DNA of 64,000 nucleotides from Paenibacillus pabuli (GTDB taxonomy: Bacteria; Bacillota; Bacilli; Paenibacillales; Paenibacillaceae): NCBI RefSeq assembly GCF_023101145.1, contig NZ_CP073714.1, positions 7,316,001-7,380,000 of the forward strand. The letters are read 5' to 3'. Numbering within the stretch: the first letter of the stretch is position 1; every line of letters begins with the position of its first letter. The translations under genes were made by a program, and so were the position numbers. The notes beneath the pieces were generated by a model. That model was not told the origin of the DNA, did no database searches, and was given only the letters and a program-made list of their open reading frames with translations. Shown one piece after another: positions 17,677 to 25,972 of this stretch.

Positions 17677-18972
17677 TCAGCCAAAGCGCTGTGTTTTGTA
17701 CCATTTTGTTTCTCTGCGAAACAGTTTATCCCCAATGAGAGAAATAAATGCCTTAACGGAGATGACCAGAAACAACTGGGCATACGTGAAATAGGAAAGG
17801 CAGGCCACAATAAAGTTCTGTGTATTACTCTGACCAATATCTGCCGAGAGCGCAAGATTAATCTGGAGCACGTAAATGTAATACATGAGTGCCCATGCAA
17901 TAACAAGATACACATATACATCCCCAGAGAACTGGAAGGGAGAAATGACATTAGGATTAAATAATGCAATAACCTGGTATACAAGATTCGAGACAAAAAT
18001 AATATCTGATACGATAATTGCGATCATAAACCAGAAATAACTTGCTGCATAATACAGAACATGCAGTTTAATTCTCCAACTTGTGCGGTCAAAAAGATGC
18101 TTCACATTATCGATAACAACCTGATAATTCCCCTTGGACCAGCGCTGTCGCTGTTTCATGTATACCCGGAGTTGCTCCGGCTCCTGTTGATAGGCCTCTG
18201 CTTGTGGTGCTAATGCAATAAGCTGACCACGGGTAAGAATATCAAACGATACCGCCGTATCTTCTGTAATCGCATCAGGGTCCCAGCCACCAATCTCACG
18301 GATTAAAGCTGCCTTGATAATATAGTTCGTACCGGGAATCGTACCAAGTTTGAATAACTCCCATAAGCCTGTATGGTGGACACGCTGAACCGTTACTAGC
18401 TCCAGATTGATACAACGCGAGAGGAAATTCTGACCGCGGTTGCGAGCCTTGTTGCGTCCAAACACAGCACCATGCTTCTCAGGGTTTTCCAGCGCTTTTT
18501 GCGTGAGGAACATTAATGCATTTCGCTCAGGTGCTGCATCAGCATCATATATACATATCCATTCGCCCCAAGCAAGTTCGAGACCGTCATTCAATGCTCC
18601 AGACTTACCACCTGTACCAGTACGCTCTAGAATCGTAAAATCCCGTTCTGCATAACTCGTCTTGGCCTTGAGCTCCTTCAGGCGCTCTGCTGTATCATCG
18701 GTACAATTATCTGCAATAACAATGACTTGTACTTTATGCTCAGGGTAATTCAGACGCAGTATGTGCTCCACTGTAGAAACGATGACTACCCCTTCATTAT
18801 GCGCAGGCACCATGACGGTTACCGTTGGGTAATGATCCATACTCTCTGGAATATGAATCCCTTTTTTTTCTTGTTTATTAATGAATCGAATAGCTCCGGC
18901 CATAATGACAATCGATTCGGTAACCGATATCCAAATACTGAGGATGGACATCAGCAGCAGGAAATCAGCCAT
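17677..18972 (-). CDS. processive glycosyltransferase family 2, exopolysaccharide synthase (YdaM-like)
   Basis: The 431-residue protein has one N-terminal and several C-terminal membrane segments around a cytoplasmic GT-A domain. The family signatures are PAHNEG, ADNCTDD, the metal-binding YDADA, the catalytic ITEDT and QRQRW, typical of membrane synthases that polymerise a beta-linked polysaccharide and push it through the membrane. It is the last gene of a run with a GGDEF-like receptor and a GH8-like protein, matching the order of B. subtilis ydaJ-ydaK-ydaM. A 47-aa membrane protein gene overlaps its start by eight bases. Confidence 0.92.
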   Translation of the reverse strand: MADFLLLMSILSIWISVTESIVIMAGAIRFINKQEKKGIHIPESMDHYPTVTVMVPAHNEGVVIVSTVEHILRLNYPEHKVQVIVIADNCTDDTAERLKELKAKTSYAERDFTILERTGTGGKSGALNDGLELAWGEWICIYDADAAPERNALMFLTQKALENPEKHGAVFGRNKARNRGQNFLSRCINLELVTVQRVHHTGLWELFKLGTIPGTNYIIKAALIREIGGWDPDAITEDTAVSFDILTRGQLIALAPQAEAYQQEPEQLRVYMKQRQRWSKGNYQVVIDNVKHLFDRTSWRIKLHVLYYAASYFWFMIAIIVSDIIFVSNLVYQVIALFNPNVISPFQFSGDVYVYLVIAWALMYYIYVLQINLALSADIGQSNTQNFIVACLSYFTYAQLFLVISVKAFISLIGDKLFRRETKWYKTQRFG

Positions 18973-19108
18973 TCAACTTCCTCCGATCGTATTTCCTGTT
19001 GATTTTCCCTCGAAAACGCAGCGTCGCAACGGTTAAGATAAGGATCGTAACGATAAAGAAAATGCTGACCACAATACACAGCGGAACAAACCAGGTTAAA
19101 TAATTCAC
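18965..19108 (-). CDS. 47-residue single-span membrane protein in the exopolysaccharide operon
   Basis: A GTG start at 19108 has GGGAGG nine bases upstream. The product begins MNYLTWFVPLCIVVSIFF, has one long hydrophobic helix (about residues 5-30) and ends in a very basic tail (RFRGKINRKYDRRKLNG). The stop overlaps the GT2 start by eight bases, so the two are translationally coupled. It could be a small partner of the synthase, like short subunits in other synthase complexes. No family is recognised. Confidence 0.75.
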   Translation of the reverse strand: MNYLTWFVPLCIVVSIFFIVTILILTVATLRFRGKINRKYDRRKLNG

Positions 19109-19134
19109 AGGGCTACGCCTCCCTCCCACTGCAT

Positions 19135-20010
19135 CTAGATGTATTCTCCAATGAGATCTGTCTCTGTGTTCCGTTCCAGTGCGGCAATTACAGCATCAAT
19201 ATCCTCATACTTGCCGAATTGCTCCTTCTGGAATACCAGTGCACCGGATCGAATAACCGTCTGTAGTTCATTTCCCTTTTTATCAATCATCTGCAGGTCC
19301 ATCATCGCTTTTTTGATCCGCTCTGTAAGGACTGGCAAATACTCCACATCGGTCATCGGGCAAATGATCACAAACCGTCCCCGGTCCACAAAAAACTTAT
19401 AATCCTCATATCTGATTTGTTTTTGGATGGTATTCGACAACTCGAGCAGAAACTGTGCATATCGTACGGAACCAAGTGATTCCAGCACCAGCGGCAAGAA
19501 TTCAATCTTGAACATGGCCATACTGAACCCATATTGCTCCGAATAACGTCTGGCGAGATTGCTTTGCTTGATGACCGTATCGGCAAGTGCTTCCTTGTTG
19601 CCCAGGGTTGTGTCCAGATCAATCTCCGGATTACGATCCTGCAATTCCTGCAGACGTTCCATGACACGCGCGTTGCGCACGAGACTGGCCTTAATAAAGG
19701 CGGCTACAGCTACATTGGCCGGGATCAGCAACCACCATGAGAACGTAAGCACATTCACATCCGCGTAGGTAACAAGCCATACAAAATAAGAGACCAGATA
19801 TACAAATCCGGCGACGACAGATACTCCGACAGGTATCACAAAACCAAGAACCAGCGCTCCGAGCGACACGATGCTGAACACAACATCAAGTGTCGTATAG
19901 CTCTGATTCATATAAATTTTAAGATAGACAACGAGTTGCTGGATCACGGCTAATCCGATCAAACTGGCATATCCCCATGCAATACGTTGAATAGGTGCTT
20001 TATTCCTCAT
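19135..20010 (-). CDS. membrane protein with degenerate GGDEF domain, likely c-di-GMP receptor (YdaK-like)
   Basis: About 291 residues from ATG at 20010 (GAGAAGGAAATT upstream). Four hydrophobic segments precede a GGDEF-fold domain from about residue 125. At the active site the GGDEF stretch reads DRGRF, so cyclase activity is very unlikely. Five residues before it the RxxD inhibitory-site motif is kept as RYED, which is where c-di-GMP binds in receptors of this type. B. subtilis YdaK has the same combination and drives exopolysaccharide production with YdaM. The neighbouring genes fit that model. Confidence 0.85.
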   Translation of the reverse strand: MRNKAPIQRIAWGYASLIGLAVIQQLVVYLKIYMNQSYTTLDVVFSIVSLGALVLGFVIPVGVSVVAGFVYLVSYFVWLVTYADVNVLTFSWWLLIPANVAVAAFIKASLVRNARVMERLQELQDRNPEIDLDTTLGNKEALADTVIKQSNLARRYSEQYGFSMAMFKIEFLPLVLESLGSVRYAQFLLELSNTIQKQIRYEDYKFFVDRGRFVIICPMTDVEYLPVLTERIKKAMMDLQMIDKKGNELQTVIRSGALVFQKEQFGKYEDIDAVIAALERNTETDLIGEYI

Positions 20011-20121
20011 AATTTCCTTCTCTCCAGCAGATTTTGGCGATGCTCCCAGGCATTCCGCCAAATCATGACACAATTAGACAGATACATACTATCACATTCA
20101 TCCCCATATAAAATGACAGAA

Positions 20122-21234
20122 TTAATACTTTTCAAGGAACTTATTTAATTCTGTCTCGCCAAGCAGAGGAAACAGATTGTCAAACATATGTGTATTCCCA
20201 TCAAATACATACCCTCCTGGATAAGCTTTATCCAGATTACGCAGGGTGATCATATGGTTATACAGCTGCTTGGCCCATTTTGGATCACCCGATTGAACAG
20301 CGAGCAGGATGGCGAGTCCATAGACGGATGGAGATTCGTAGGATACCGCAGGGGTTCGCCCCGAGCGTGTATATTGACCCGGCAGCCGATGACGGGTATT
20401 GAATTCTTTTTTCAGAAAGACAATAAGCTTGTCCGGTTTCCGATCGGTTGCCGTAAGATGATTAGCCACAATCAACTGGTCAATCAGGTTGACCGTGTCA
20501 TCATATGTATATTTTTTCGTTTCGACATTAAAGGTTTTAGGATAAAACAAGCCGTCATCCGGCATGCTTTTCAGCAGTGATTCGTATTTAGCATAGGTTC
20601 CAGGCTCCAGCATCTCATGCTGTTCCATTGCCTGGAGAGCCCGCAGGTCAACATAAACCAGGCTTAATGTATCCGGGGAATGCCCATTGGCGAAATCGTG
20701 GAAATCAACGTAATACCCTTTGTTCCGAACGAATTGCGTCAGTGTACGAACAACATTAGAGGCTGTTTCCAGCTTCTCCTCCCGGCCCTGCTCCCATTGA
20801 TCTGCAGCCTTCAACAAAGCCCCAACGATACGAAAGTCATCGCCAAGCGCATTGGTAGTCACATGTGATGCCCCGTTCGCGTCCAGTTTCCAGGCAATGT
20901 AGTTTTGTGGCATCAGAAAATAGGTCGTTAACTGATCATAAGCCTGCTCAAATAACACCGGATCGTTCTTGGCGACAGCGTATTGCATCCACAGACCAAG
21001 AGATTCAGACAACGCCTCTCGGCCTGCCACGATATCTGCATCTTCTGACGGAGCATCCTGGAGATACGTTGCCAGTGTTCCATTGGGGTTGGTCATATGA
21101 TGCTGGACAAATGAAACGGTTGGGGACAGCTCGTTCATGACAAATCGCTCCTTTATGAAAATAATCCATGCTGCTGCAATGCCCACTACCAGTATGACCA
21201 GCCATACCCGTCTTTTCCGATTCATGATCTGCAT
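20122..21234 (-). CDS. membrane-anchored GH8-like glycosidase (YdaJ/BcsZ-like)
   Basis: About 370 residues. A single N-terminal membrane anchor (VWLVILVVGIAAAWIIFI) exports an (alpha/alpha)-barrel-like domain with GREALSESLGLWMQYAV, where a Glu sits at the place of the GH8 acid, and FRIVGALLKAADQW. It resembles YdaJ and endoglucanase-like proteins coupled to polysaccharide synthases, where they trim the product. ATG at 21234 has a strong AGGAGG five bases upstream. An alternative ATG at 21339 overlaps the stop of the MarR gene (ATGA) and would add 35 mostly polar residues. Confidence 0.8.
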   Translation of the reverse strand: MQIMNRKRRVWLVILVVGIAAAWIIFIKERFVMNELSPTVSFVQHHMTNPNGTLATYLQDAPSEDADIVAGREALSESLGLWMQYAVAKNDPVLFEQAYDQLTTYFLMPQNYIAWKLDANGASHVTTNALGDDFRIVGALLKAADQWEQGREEKLETASNVVRTLTQFVRNKGYYVDFHDFANGHSPDTLSLVYVDLRALQAMEQHEMLEPGTYAKYESLLKSMPDDGLFYPKTFNVETKKYTYDDTVNLIDQLIVANHLTATDRKPDKLIVFLKKEFNTRHRLPGQYTRSGRTPAVSYESPSVYGLAILLAVQSGDPKWAKQLYNHMITLRNLDKAYPGGYVFDGNTHMFDNLFPLLGETELNKFLEKY

Positions 21235-21335
21235 GCTGTCCTCCTGCGTTGTTTCAACTTTCGAATCACTACTCTTCTCCTTGAGAGAGGGCTGGCTAAG
21301 TTCTGGGATGTAAGGATCAAGGGTAGAGGTATGTT

Positions 21336-21812
21336 TCATTCAGAATGATCCATATATGGCCGTCGGCCGCCCTTTTTGACGAATTTCCAATCCACCTCGA
21401 TATTGTGGCGCATACGGCGCAGCAGATTAACAGCTGTCTCAATCTCCTCTTCCGTCAAACCATCCAGCGTCACCTGATCGGAATGGACACCCTCCCTGCG
21501 AATAAATTCCCAAGCTTCCAGGCCAGCGTCAGTCGGATATAACAGCTTATTCTTTTTATTACCCATTGCCGACTGTTTGACGACAAACCCGTCCGATTCC
21601 AGTTTACTAATGGCTCTGGCCGCCGTGGTACGATCGACTTTGATTAATTCAGCCAACTGGTTGGGGATAATGCCGGGATTCTCGCAGATCCGATAAAGAT
21701 ACAAATACTGTCCACGTGACAAGTTTAGATGTTGGAATTCAACGTTGCTGATGGAGTCCAAACAGCGGGCAATCATGCCGATTTCACGTAATACTTCTTT
21801 TTTTTCAGTCAA
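21336..21812 (-). CDS. MarR family regulator heading the exopolysaccharide operon
   Basis: About 158 residues from TTG at 21812 (GGGAG ten bases upstream). The winged helix is clear: NQLAELIKVDRTTAARAISKLESDGFVVKQ. First in the operon, it should control its own transcript. An inverted repeat GTTGC-ATTC-GCAAC lies just upstream at 21837-21850. The effector is unknown. Confidence 0.88.
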   Translation of the reverse strand: MTEKKEVLREIGMIARCLDSISNVEFQHLNLSRGQYLYLYRICENPGIIPNQLAELIKVDRTTAARAISKLESDGFVVKQSAMGNKKNKLLYPTDAGLEAWEFIRREGVHSDQVTLDGLTEEEIETAVNLLRRMRHNIEVDWKFVKKGGRRPYMDHSE

Positions 21813-21831
21813 TGTATTCACTCTCCCAATA

Positions 21832-21855
21832 TAATTGTTGCATTCGCAACATAAT
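21832..21855. promoter_or_regulatory. probable MarR operator
   Basis: AATTGTTGCATTCGCAACATAATT is centred on GTTGC-ATTC-GCAAC with near-symmetric flanks, immediately before the MarR start codon. Confidence 0.6.
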
Positions 21856-21985
21856 TGATGATATAACTGAATTGAAATCCGTTTAAATTTTAACCATGAT
21901 AACATATGGAACAGGTATACGTTCATGCTATCTACCAGTTTACCATGTCAGAATAGAATTACTATTGACCAAAGGAGAACCATTC

Positions 21986-22426
21986 ATGAATACAACTATT
22001 GTTGATGCTACTAACCAGGAATTGCTCGACGCCTGCTTCGCCATTCGTACCGCCATTTTTGTTGAAGAGCAAGGCGTACCGGCTGAGGATGAATTCGATG
22101 CCTATGATGCTCTGGATACAGAAGCAAAACATATTCTTCTCTACGTAGACGGAGTCCCTGCTGCTTCTTCCAGACTGCGTGTAGTTGAGAATGTTGCCAA
22201 ATTGGAGCGAATCTGCGTGATGCTTGATTACCGAAAACACGGACTTGGTCGTGTACTGATCGATAAGCTGGAGCAGATGGCACTCGCTCAAGGGCTCGAG
22301 AAGGCCAAGCTGCATGCACAGGTACAAGCCTCCGGGTTCTATGAACGTCTCGGATACACGGCAGCCTCAGACGTATTTATGGAAGACGGCATCCCCCATC
22401 TGCTGATGACCAAGAAACTGAAATAA
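21986..22426 (+). CDS. GNAT family N-acetyltransferase (YjcF-like)
   Basis: The 146-residue protein starts at ATG 21986 with AAAGGAG upstream. CFAIRTAIFVEEQGVPAEDEFDAYD at the N terminus and the acetyl-CoA loop RKHGLGRVLIDKLE are those of the YjcF/ElaA-like branch. It transfers an acetyl group from acetyl-CoA to an unknown amine. It is divergent from the exopolysaccharide operon and single, with its own terminator. Confidence 0.9.
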   Translation: MNTTIVDATNQELLDACFAIRTAIFVEEQGVPAEDEFDAYDALDTEAKHILLYVDGVPAASSRLRVVENVAKLERICVMLDYRKHGLGRVLIDKLEQMALAQGLEKAKLHAQVQASGFYERLGYTAASDVFMEDGIPHLLMTKKLK

Positions 22427-22439
22427 TTTTGAAAAAAGC

Positions 22440-22491
22440 AAAGAGCATCCTCAAAGGTCAGGAAACCACGACTTGGGGGATGCTCTTTTGA
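22440..22491 (+). terminator. terminator after the GNAT gene
   Basis: AAAGAGCATCC pairs with GGATGCTCTTTT over a ~29-base loop. Confidence 0.7.
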
Positions 22492-22544
22492 GTTCTAAGG
22501 AACCCAGCAAGCGATATATAGGGAGATTCATCCCATTTGGAAAT

Positions 22545-22691
22545 GTAACGAATCGCGCACACCTTATTTTCTCTCTAACAGCCTAAAATGCACCTTCTTA
22601 TGCGGCTTTTACTGCAATAACGTGGCTGACATTCGTTAGAATTTCTAATTCGTGTAATTTGCCACAATAAGGTGTGGTGTGTTCGTTAGAT
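22545..22691. repeat. cluster of three related ~26-bp intergenic repeat units
   Basis: The unit has the form TAACGAAY...CACNTTATT. One copy is on the plus strand (22545-22570) and two are on the minus strand (22615-22642, 22663-22691). Related units occur at 31084-31228. Nothing in the rest of the 22427-22865 gap looks coding; it ends in the rlmN terminator. Confidence 0.6.
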
Positions 22692-22773
22692 GTAGTGCCA
22701 CATGGGGAGCATGTTTAGCAAATGTGTACTGCTGTCGGGCGGGCACCTCTACTTCGACCTGTGCAAAATTGAA

Positions 22774-22809
22774 AAACTCGCGCCATCCCATACGCGGATG
22801 GCGCGAGTT
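22774..22809 (-). terminator. terminator of rlmN
   Basis: A perfect 14-bp stem AACTCGCGCCATCC / GGATGGCGCGAGTT is followed on the minus strand by TTTTTC. Confidence 0.9.
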
Positions 22810-22865
22810 GACACGAGTTCCACCAGAAGCCAGGCGTTAACCTGACTTCTCCTTCTCATGTATGC

Positions 22866-23960
22866 TTATCCCAAAGCCAAACGGCCTGGCTGAGATTCAG
22901 CGGCATTATTTTTCATCTGTTTACTGCGCAATTGTCCACAGGCTGCATCGATATCAGTACCATGTTCCATGCGTACAGTTGCGTTAATGTTATTCTTTTT
23001 CAATGTGTCATAGAAGCCCAGAATCGACTCTTCTGTACTCCGCTGATACTGACTGTGTTCATCCACCGGATTGTATGGAATCAGATTGATACTGACCATA
23101 CTCTTGCGACTGGACAACAGCTCGGCCAGCTCTGCGGCATGCTCCCGCTGATCGTTGACGTCCCGGAGCAAAATATACTCAAACATAATACGCTTGTTCG
23201 TCGTAGCCAGATAGTAATCCACTGCATCCATCAATTGTTCAATCGGGAAGGCCCGGTTGATCTTCATGATCTGCGTACGCAGTTCGTTATTCGGTGCGTG
23301 CAGGGAGATTGCCAGATTAACTTGCAGACTGCTGTCTGCAAATTCCTTGATCTTGTCAGGCAGTCCACTCGTGGATACGGTGATTCGTTTGGCCGCAAGC
23401 GCCAGACCTTTACGATGCTTGATGACTTCAATAAAGTCAGTCATGTTCTGGAAATTGTCGAACGGCTCGCCAATTCCCATCACGACCACGTTTGTTACAC
23501 GCTCACCTTGGCCTGCTGCATCAAGATACTGTTGTACATGCATAATCTGTTCCACAATCTCACCACCGGACAGATCGCGACTCTTCTTGATCAGCCCGCT
23601 CGCGCAGAAGCTGCAGCCAATGTTACATCCCACTTGAGTGGTTACACAGACAGTGAGACCATATTTTTGGCGCATTAAAACTGTTTCAATCAGATTGCCG
23701 TCCTGCATGCGGAGCAGAAATTTGACCGTGCCGTCAGCCGATTCCTGCTTCACATGTTCACTCAGTGAGTTCATCGTGAAATGCTCGGAGATGACATCCA
23801 GACATTCTTGGCGCACGTCCGCCATCTCAGTAAAATCGTTCACACGCTCCTGATATAACCATTCCCAGATACGGGAGGCACGGGATTTCTTCTGTCCGTG
23901 CTCTGGCAGCCAGTCACGTAGTTGCTCTAATGTTAATCCATATATGGATGATTTAATCAT
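22866..23960 (-). CDS. rlmN: 23S rRNA (adenine-2503-C2) methyltransferase RlmN
   Basis: About 364 residues from ATG at 23960 (AGAGGA eight bases upstream). It is a radical SAM enzyme that methylates A2503 of 23S rRNA, and in other bacteria also A37 of some tRNAs. The iron-sulfur cysteines are in CNIGCSFC (112, 116, 119). GEPFDNF, the SAM-binding region and the conserved cysteine of DIDAACGQLR, which carries the methyl group, are present. Residue for residue it follows B. subtilis YloN/RlmN rather than Cfr, so I do not call it a resistance gene. Confidence 0.94.
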   Translation of the reverse strand: MIKSSIYGLTLEQLRDWLPEHGQKKSRASRIWEWLYQERVNDFTEMADVRQECLDVISEHFTMNSLSEHVKQESADGTVKFLLRMQDGNLIETVLMRQKYGLTVCVTTQVGCNIGCSFCASGLIKKSRDLSGGEIVEQIMHVQQYLDAAGQGERVTNVVVMGIGEPFDNFQNMTDFIEVIKHRKGLALAAKRITVSTSGLPDKIKEFADSSLQVNLAISLHAPNNELRTQIMKINRAFPIEQLMDAVDYYLATTNKRIMFEYILLRDVNDQREHAAELAELLSSRKSMVSINLIPYNPVDEHSQYQRSTEESILGFYDTLKKNNINATVRMEHGTDIDAACGQLRSKQMKNNAAESQPGRLALG

Positions 23961-24136
23961 GTTATTGTCCTCTTTTCGCAAAAAGCATATGGCTCATCGG
24001 TCTATCGAAAAAACCTCTACTCTGTATTGTCCCAAAATTGACCAGGGAACACAAGGGCTTTTGCATTTCTTCCAAGAGGTTTTATCAATGGCAAATCTGC
24101 ACAGCAACTTATTTCTTCACTTTAATTCCCATCCAT

Positions 24137-25501
24137 TTAGAAGTGAATAATACCGGAGGTATGCAGCAGAACCAGAAGCACCAGGATTGGCGCTACGTAG
24201 CGCAGCATGAACAGCCATACCCGGAACCAGCCTGCGCGCAGGCCGGATGCTTCGGCAGCCTTTTTCCAGAAGTATCCGGCAAAAATAGTAACGAGCAATC
24301 CACCAATCGGAAGTAAAATGTTGGACGCTACAAAGTCCATCCAGTCGAACACACTCTTCGAGCCAATGGTCCATTCAGGGAACAAGCCGAGCGACAATAC
24401 CGAAGGAAGCCCGACGATGAAGACGGCAAGTGAAATAGTCCATACCGCGCGGCTTCGGCTCCAGGACAATCTCTCCATGAAATATTTCACCGGAACTTCC
24501 AGCAAGGATACCGCCGACGTTAACGCCGCAATCGCCAGAAGCACGAAGAACAACCCGCCAAACATGAAGCCCAGCGGCATAGCCGAGAAGGCTGCCGGAA
24601 GAGCTATAAAGATCAGCGACGGACCCTGATCCGGTGCAATTCCGAAGGAGAATGTCGTTGGGAAGATGATCAGACCCGCAATGAACGCATAGATCAGGTC
24701 ACCCGCACCGACTGCAACGGTTGCTGCACCGAGTGATTGATTTTTATCAACATATGAACCGTAAGTCACGAGAATACCCATACCCAGCGATAGGGAGAAA
24801 AAGGCATGTCCAAGCGCTACCAGCGCAGATTCGGTCGTGAGCTGTGAGAAGTCCGGATTCAGGAAGAAGGAAACGCCCGCACCAGCTCCTGGCAAAGTCA
24901 CTGCACGAACCATCAGGATAATAAGCAGAACCAGCATCGCCGGAATCAGCACTTTGTTAAACTTCTCAATTCCGTTCGATACCCCTTTGGCTACGATCCA
25001 GCCTGTAATCAGAACTGAAATCAGCTGCCACACAATCGGCATATAACCGCCTACAAAGTTACCGAATTGCCCAGCATAATCCGGATTGTTATACAGCGTA
25101 CCGCTGAATGACGTTACTGCATATTGCAGCGTCCAGCCTGCAATAATGACATAGAAGGAAAGGATGATAAACGGCGTCAATACTTGCAGTAAACCAGCCG
25201 CTAGCCACCCTTTTTGCCCACCTGCCTTGATGAAGGCTGTTGCCGCGCTGCCTCTGCCGCTGCGACCAATTGCAAGCTCAGCCAGCAATACGGGTAGACC
25301 AATCAACAGCAGACAGACGATGAAGAGCAGGAAAAACGCAGCTCCCCCGTTCTCTCCTGTAATATAAGGAAACTTCCACATGTTACCGAGGCCCACTGAA
25401 CTACCAATGGCAGCCAGAATGAATCCGGCCTGTGAGAAGCGTTCACCTTTGCCCGGTCCGTCTTGATTCAAATTGGAATTATTGGACTTACTGAAATTCA
25501 T
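24137..25501 (-). CDS. sodium-dependent transporter, NSS/SNF family
   Basis: The 454-residue protein has 11-12 membrane segments. The start of helix 1 reads AAIGSSVGLGNMWKFPY, the sodium- and substrate-binding signature of neurotransmitter:sodium symporters. Bacterial members import amino acids such as tryptophan, leucine or tyrosine. It resembles YocR/YhdH of B. subtilis. A weak GGAG lies before the ATG. It is a single gene; no regulator sits nearby. Confidence 0.93.
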   Translation of the reverse strand: MNFSKSNNSNLNQDGPGKGERFSQAGFILAAIGSSVGLGNMWKFPYITGENGGAAFFLLFIVCLLLIGLPVLLAELAIGRSGRGSAATAFIKAGGQKGWLAAGLLQVLTPFIILSFYVIIAGWTLQYAVTSFSGTLYNNPDYAGQFGNFVGGYMPIVWQLISVLITGWIVAKGVSNGIEKFNKVLIPAMLVLLIILMVRAVTLPGAGAGVSFFLNPDFSQLTTESALVALGHAFFSLSLGMGILVTYGSYVDKNQSLGAATVAVGAGDLIYAFIAGLIIFPTTFSFGIAPDQGPSLIFIALPAAFSAMPLGFMFGGLFFVLLAIAALTSAVSLLEVPVKYFMERLSWSRSRAVWTISLAVFIVGLPSVLSLGLFPEWTIGSKSVFDWMDFVASNILLPIGGLLVTIFAGYFWKKAAEASGLRAGWFRVWLFMLRYVAPILVLLVLLHTSGIIHF

Positions 25502-25972
25502 TATATCTACTCCATCTGTTCTAAGATTTTCCGTTATTATATAACAGTCATCCCCTCAGGTCATTCGAAAATCGAAATTAATCGAAATGTTATTTATTTA
25601 CAGGAATGTCTACATTAAATATGCTGCCCTTGCCTTCTTCGCTTAACAAAGCAATCAGCATGTGATATGTAGTCCACTGAACCTCCTAATATGCAGTATG
25701 TGATAAAAAAGACTACGCCAACCCTGGCCTGTAATTTGAAAATTCCGTAGATGGCTGCAAACTCAACTTTCCCTTCGATTAACAAACCTTCAAGAAGCAG
25801 GGATCTCTTCACAGGCTCTGCTTCTTAGATGTTAAATCGCCATGTTATTCACTGGTTTTCAGCAAACTTTTAGCTTCTGCAGGGGCGACGTATGCCCAAA
25901 AATTCATCCATTTTTCAGCTTGGTCACCTATACTTGCATCAATCTCAATCGACCATGCTGAGGAGGAGAAGG
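25502..25972. other. gene-free region between the symporter and GT-C genes
   Basis: The region holds the divergent promoters of both genes. I see only an inverted pair AAGAAGCAG (25792-25800) / CTGCTTCTT (25818-25826) with no T run. A 65-codon minus-strand frame at 25615-25812 lacks a ribosome site, so I do not count it. No riboswitch is recognised. Confidence 0.4.

Noticed and set aside
22866..23960. Possible Cfr-type antibiotic resistance methyltransferase
   Set aside because: The sequence follows B. subtilis RlmN (GEPFDNF, INRAF, DIDAACGQLR region) and lacks the Cfr-specific N-terminal and central sequence.
25615..25812. 65-codon minus-strand frame between the symporter and GT-C genes
   Set aside because: GTG start without a ribosome binding site, mixed composition and no homology that I recognise.
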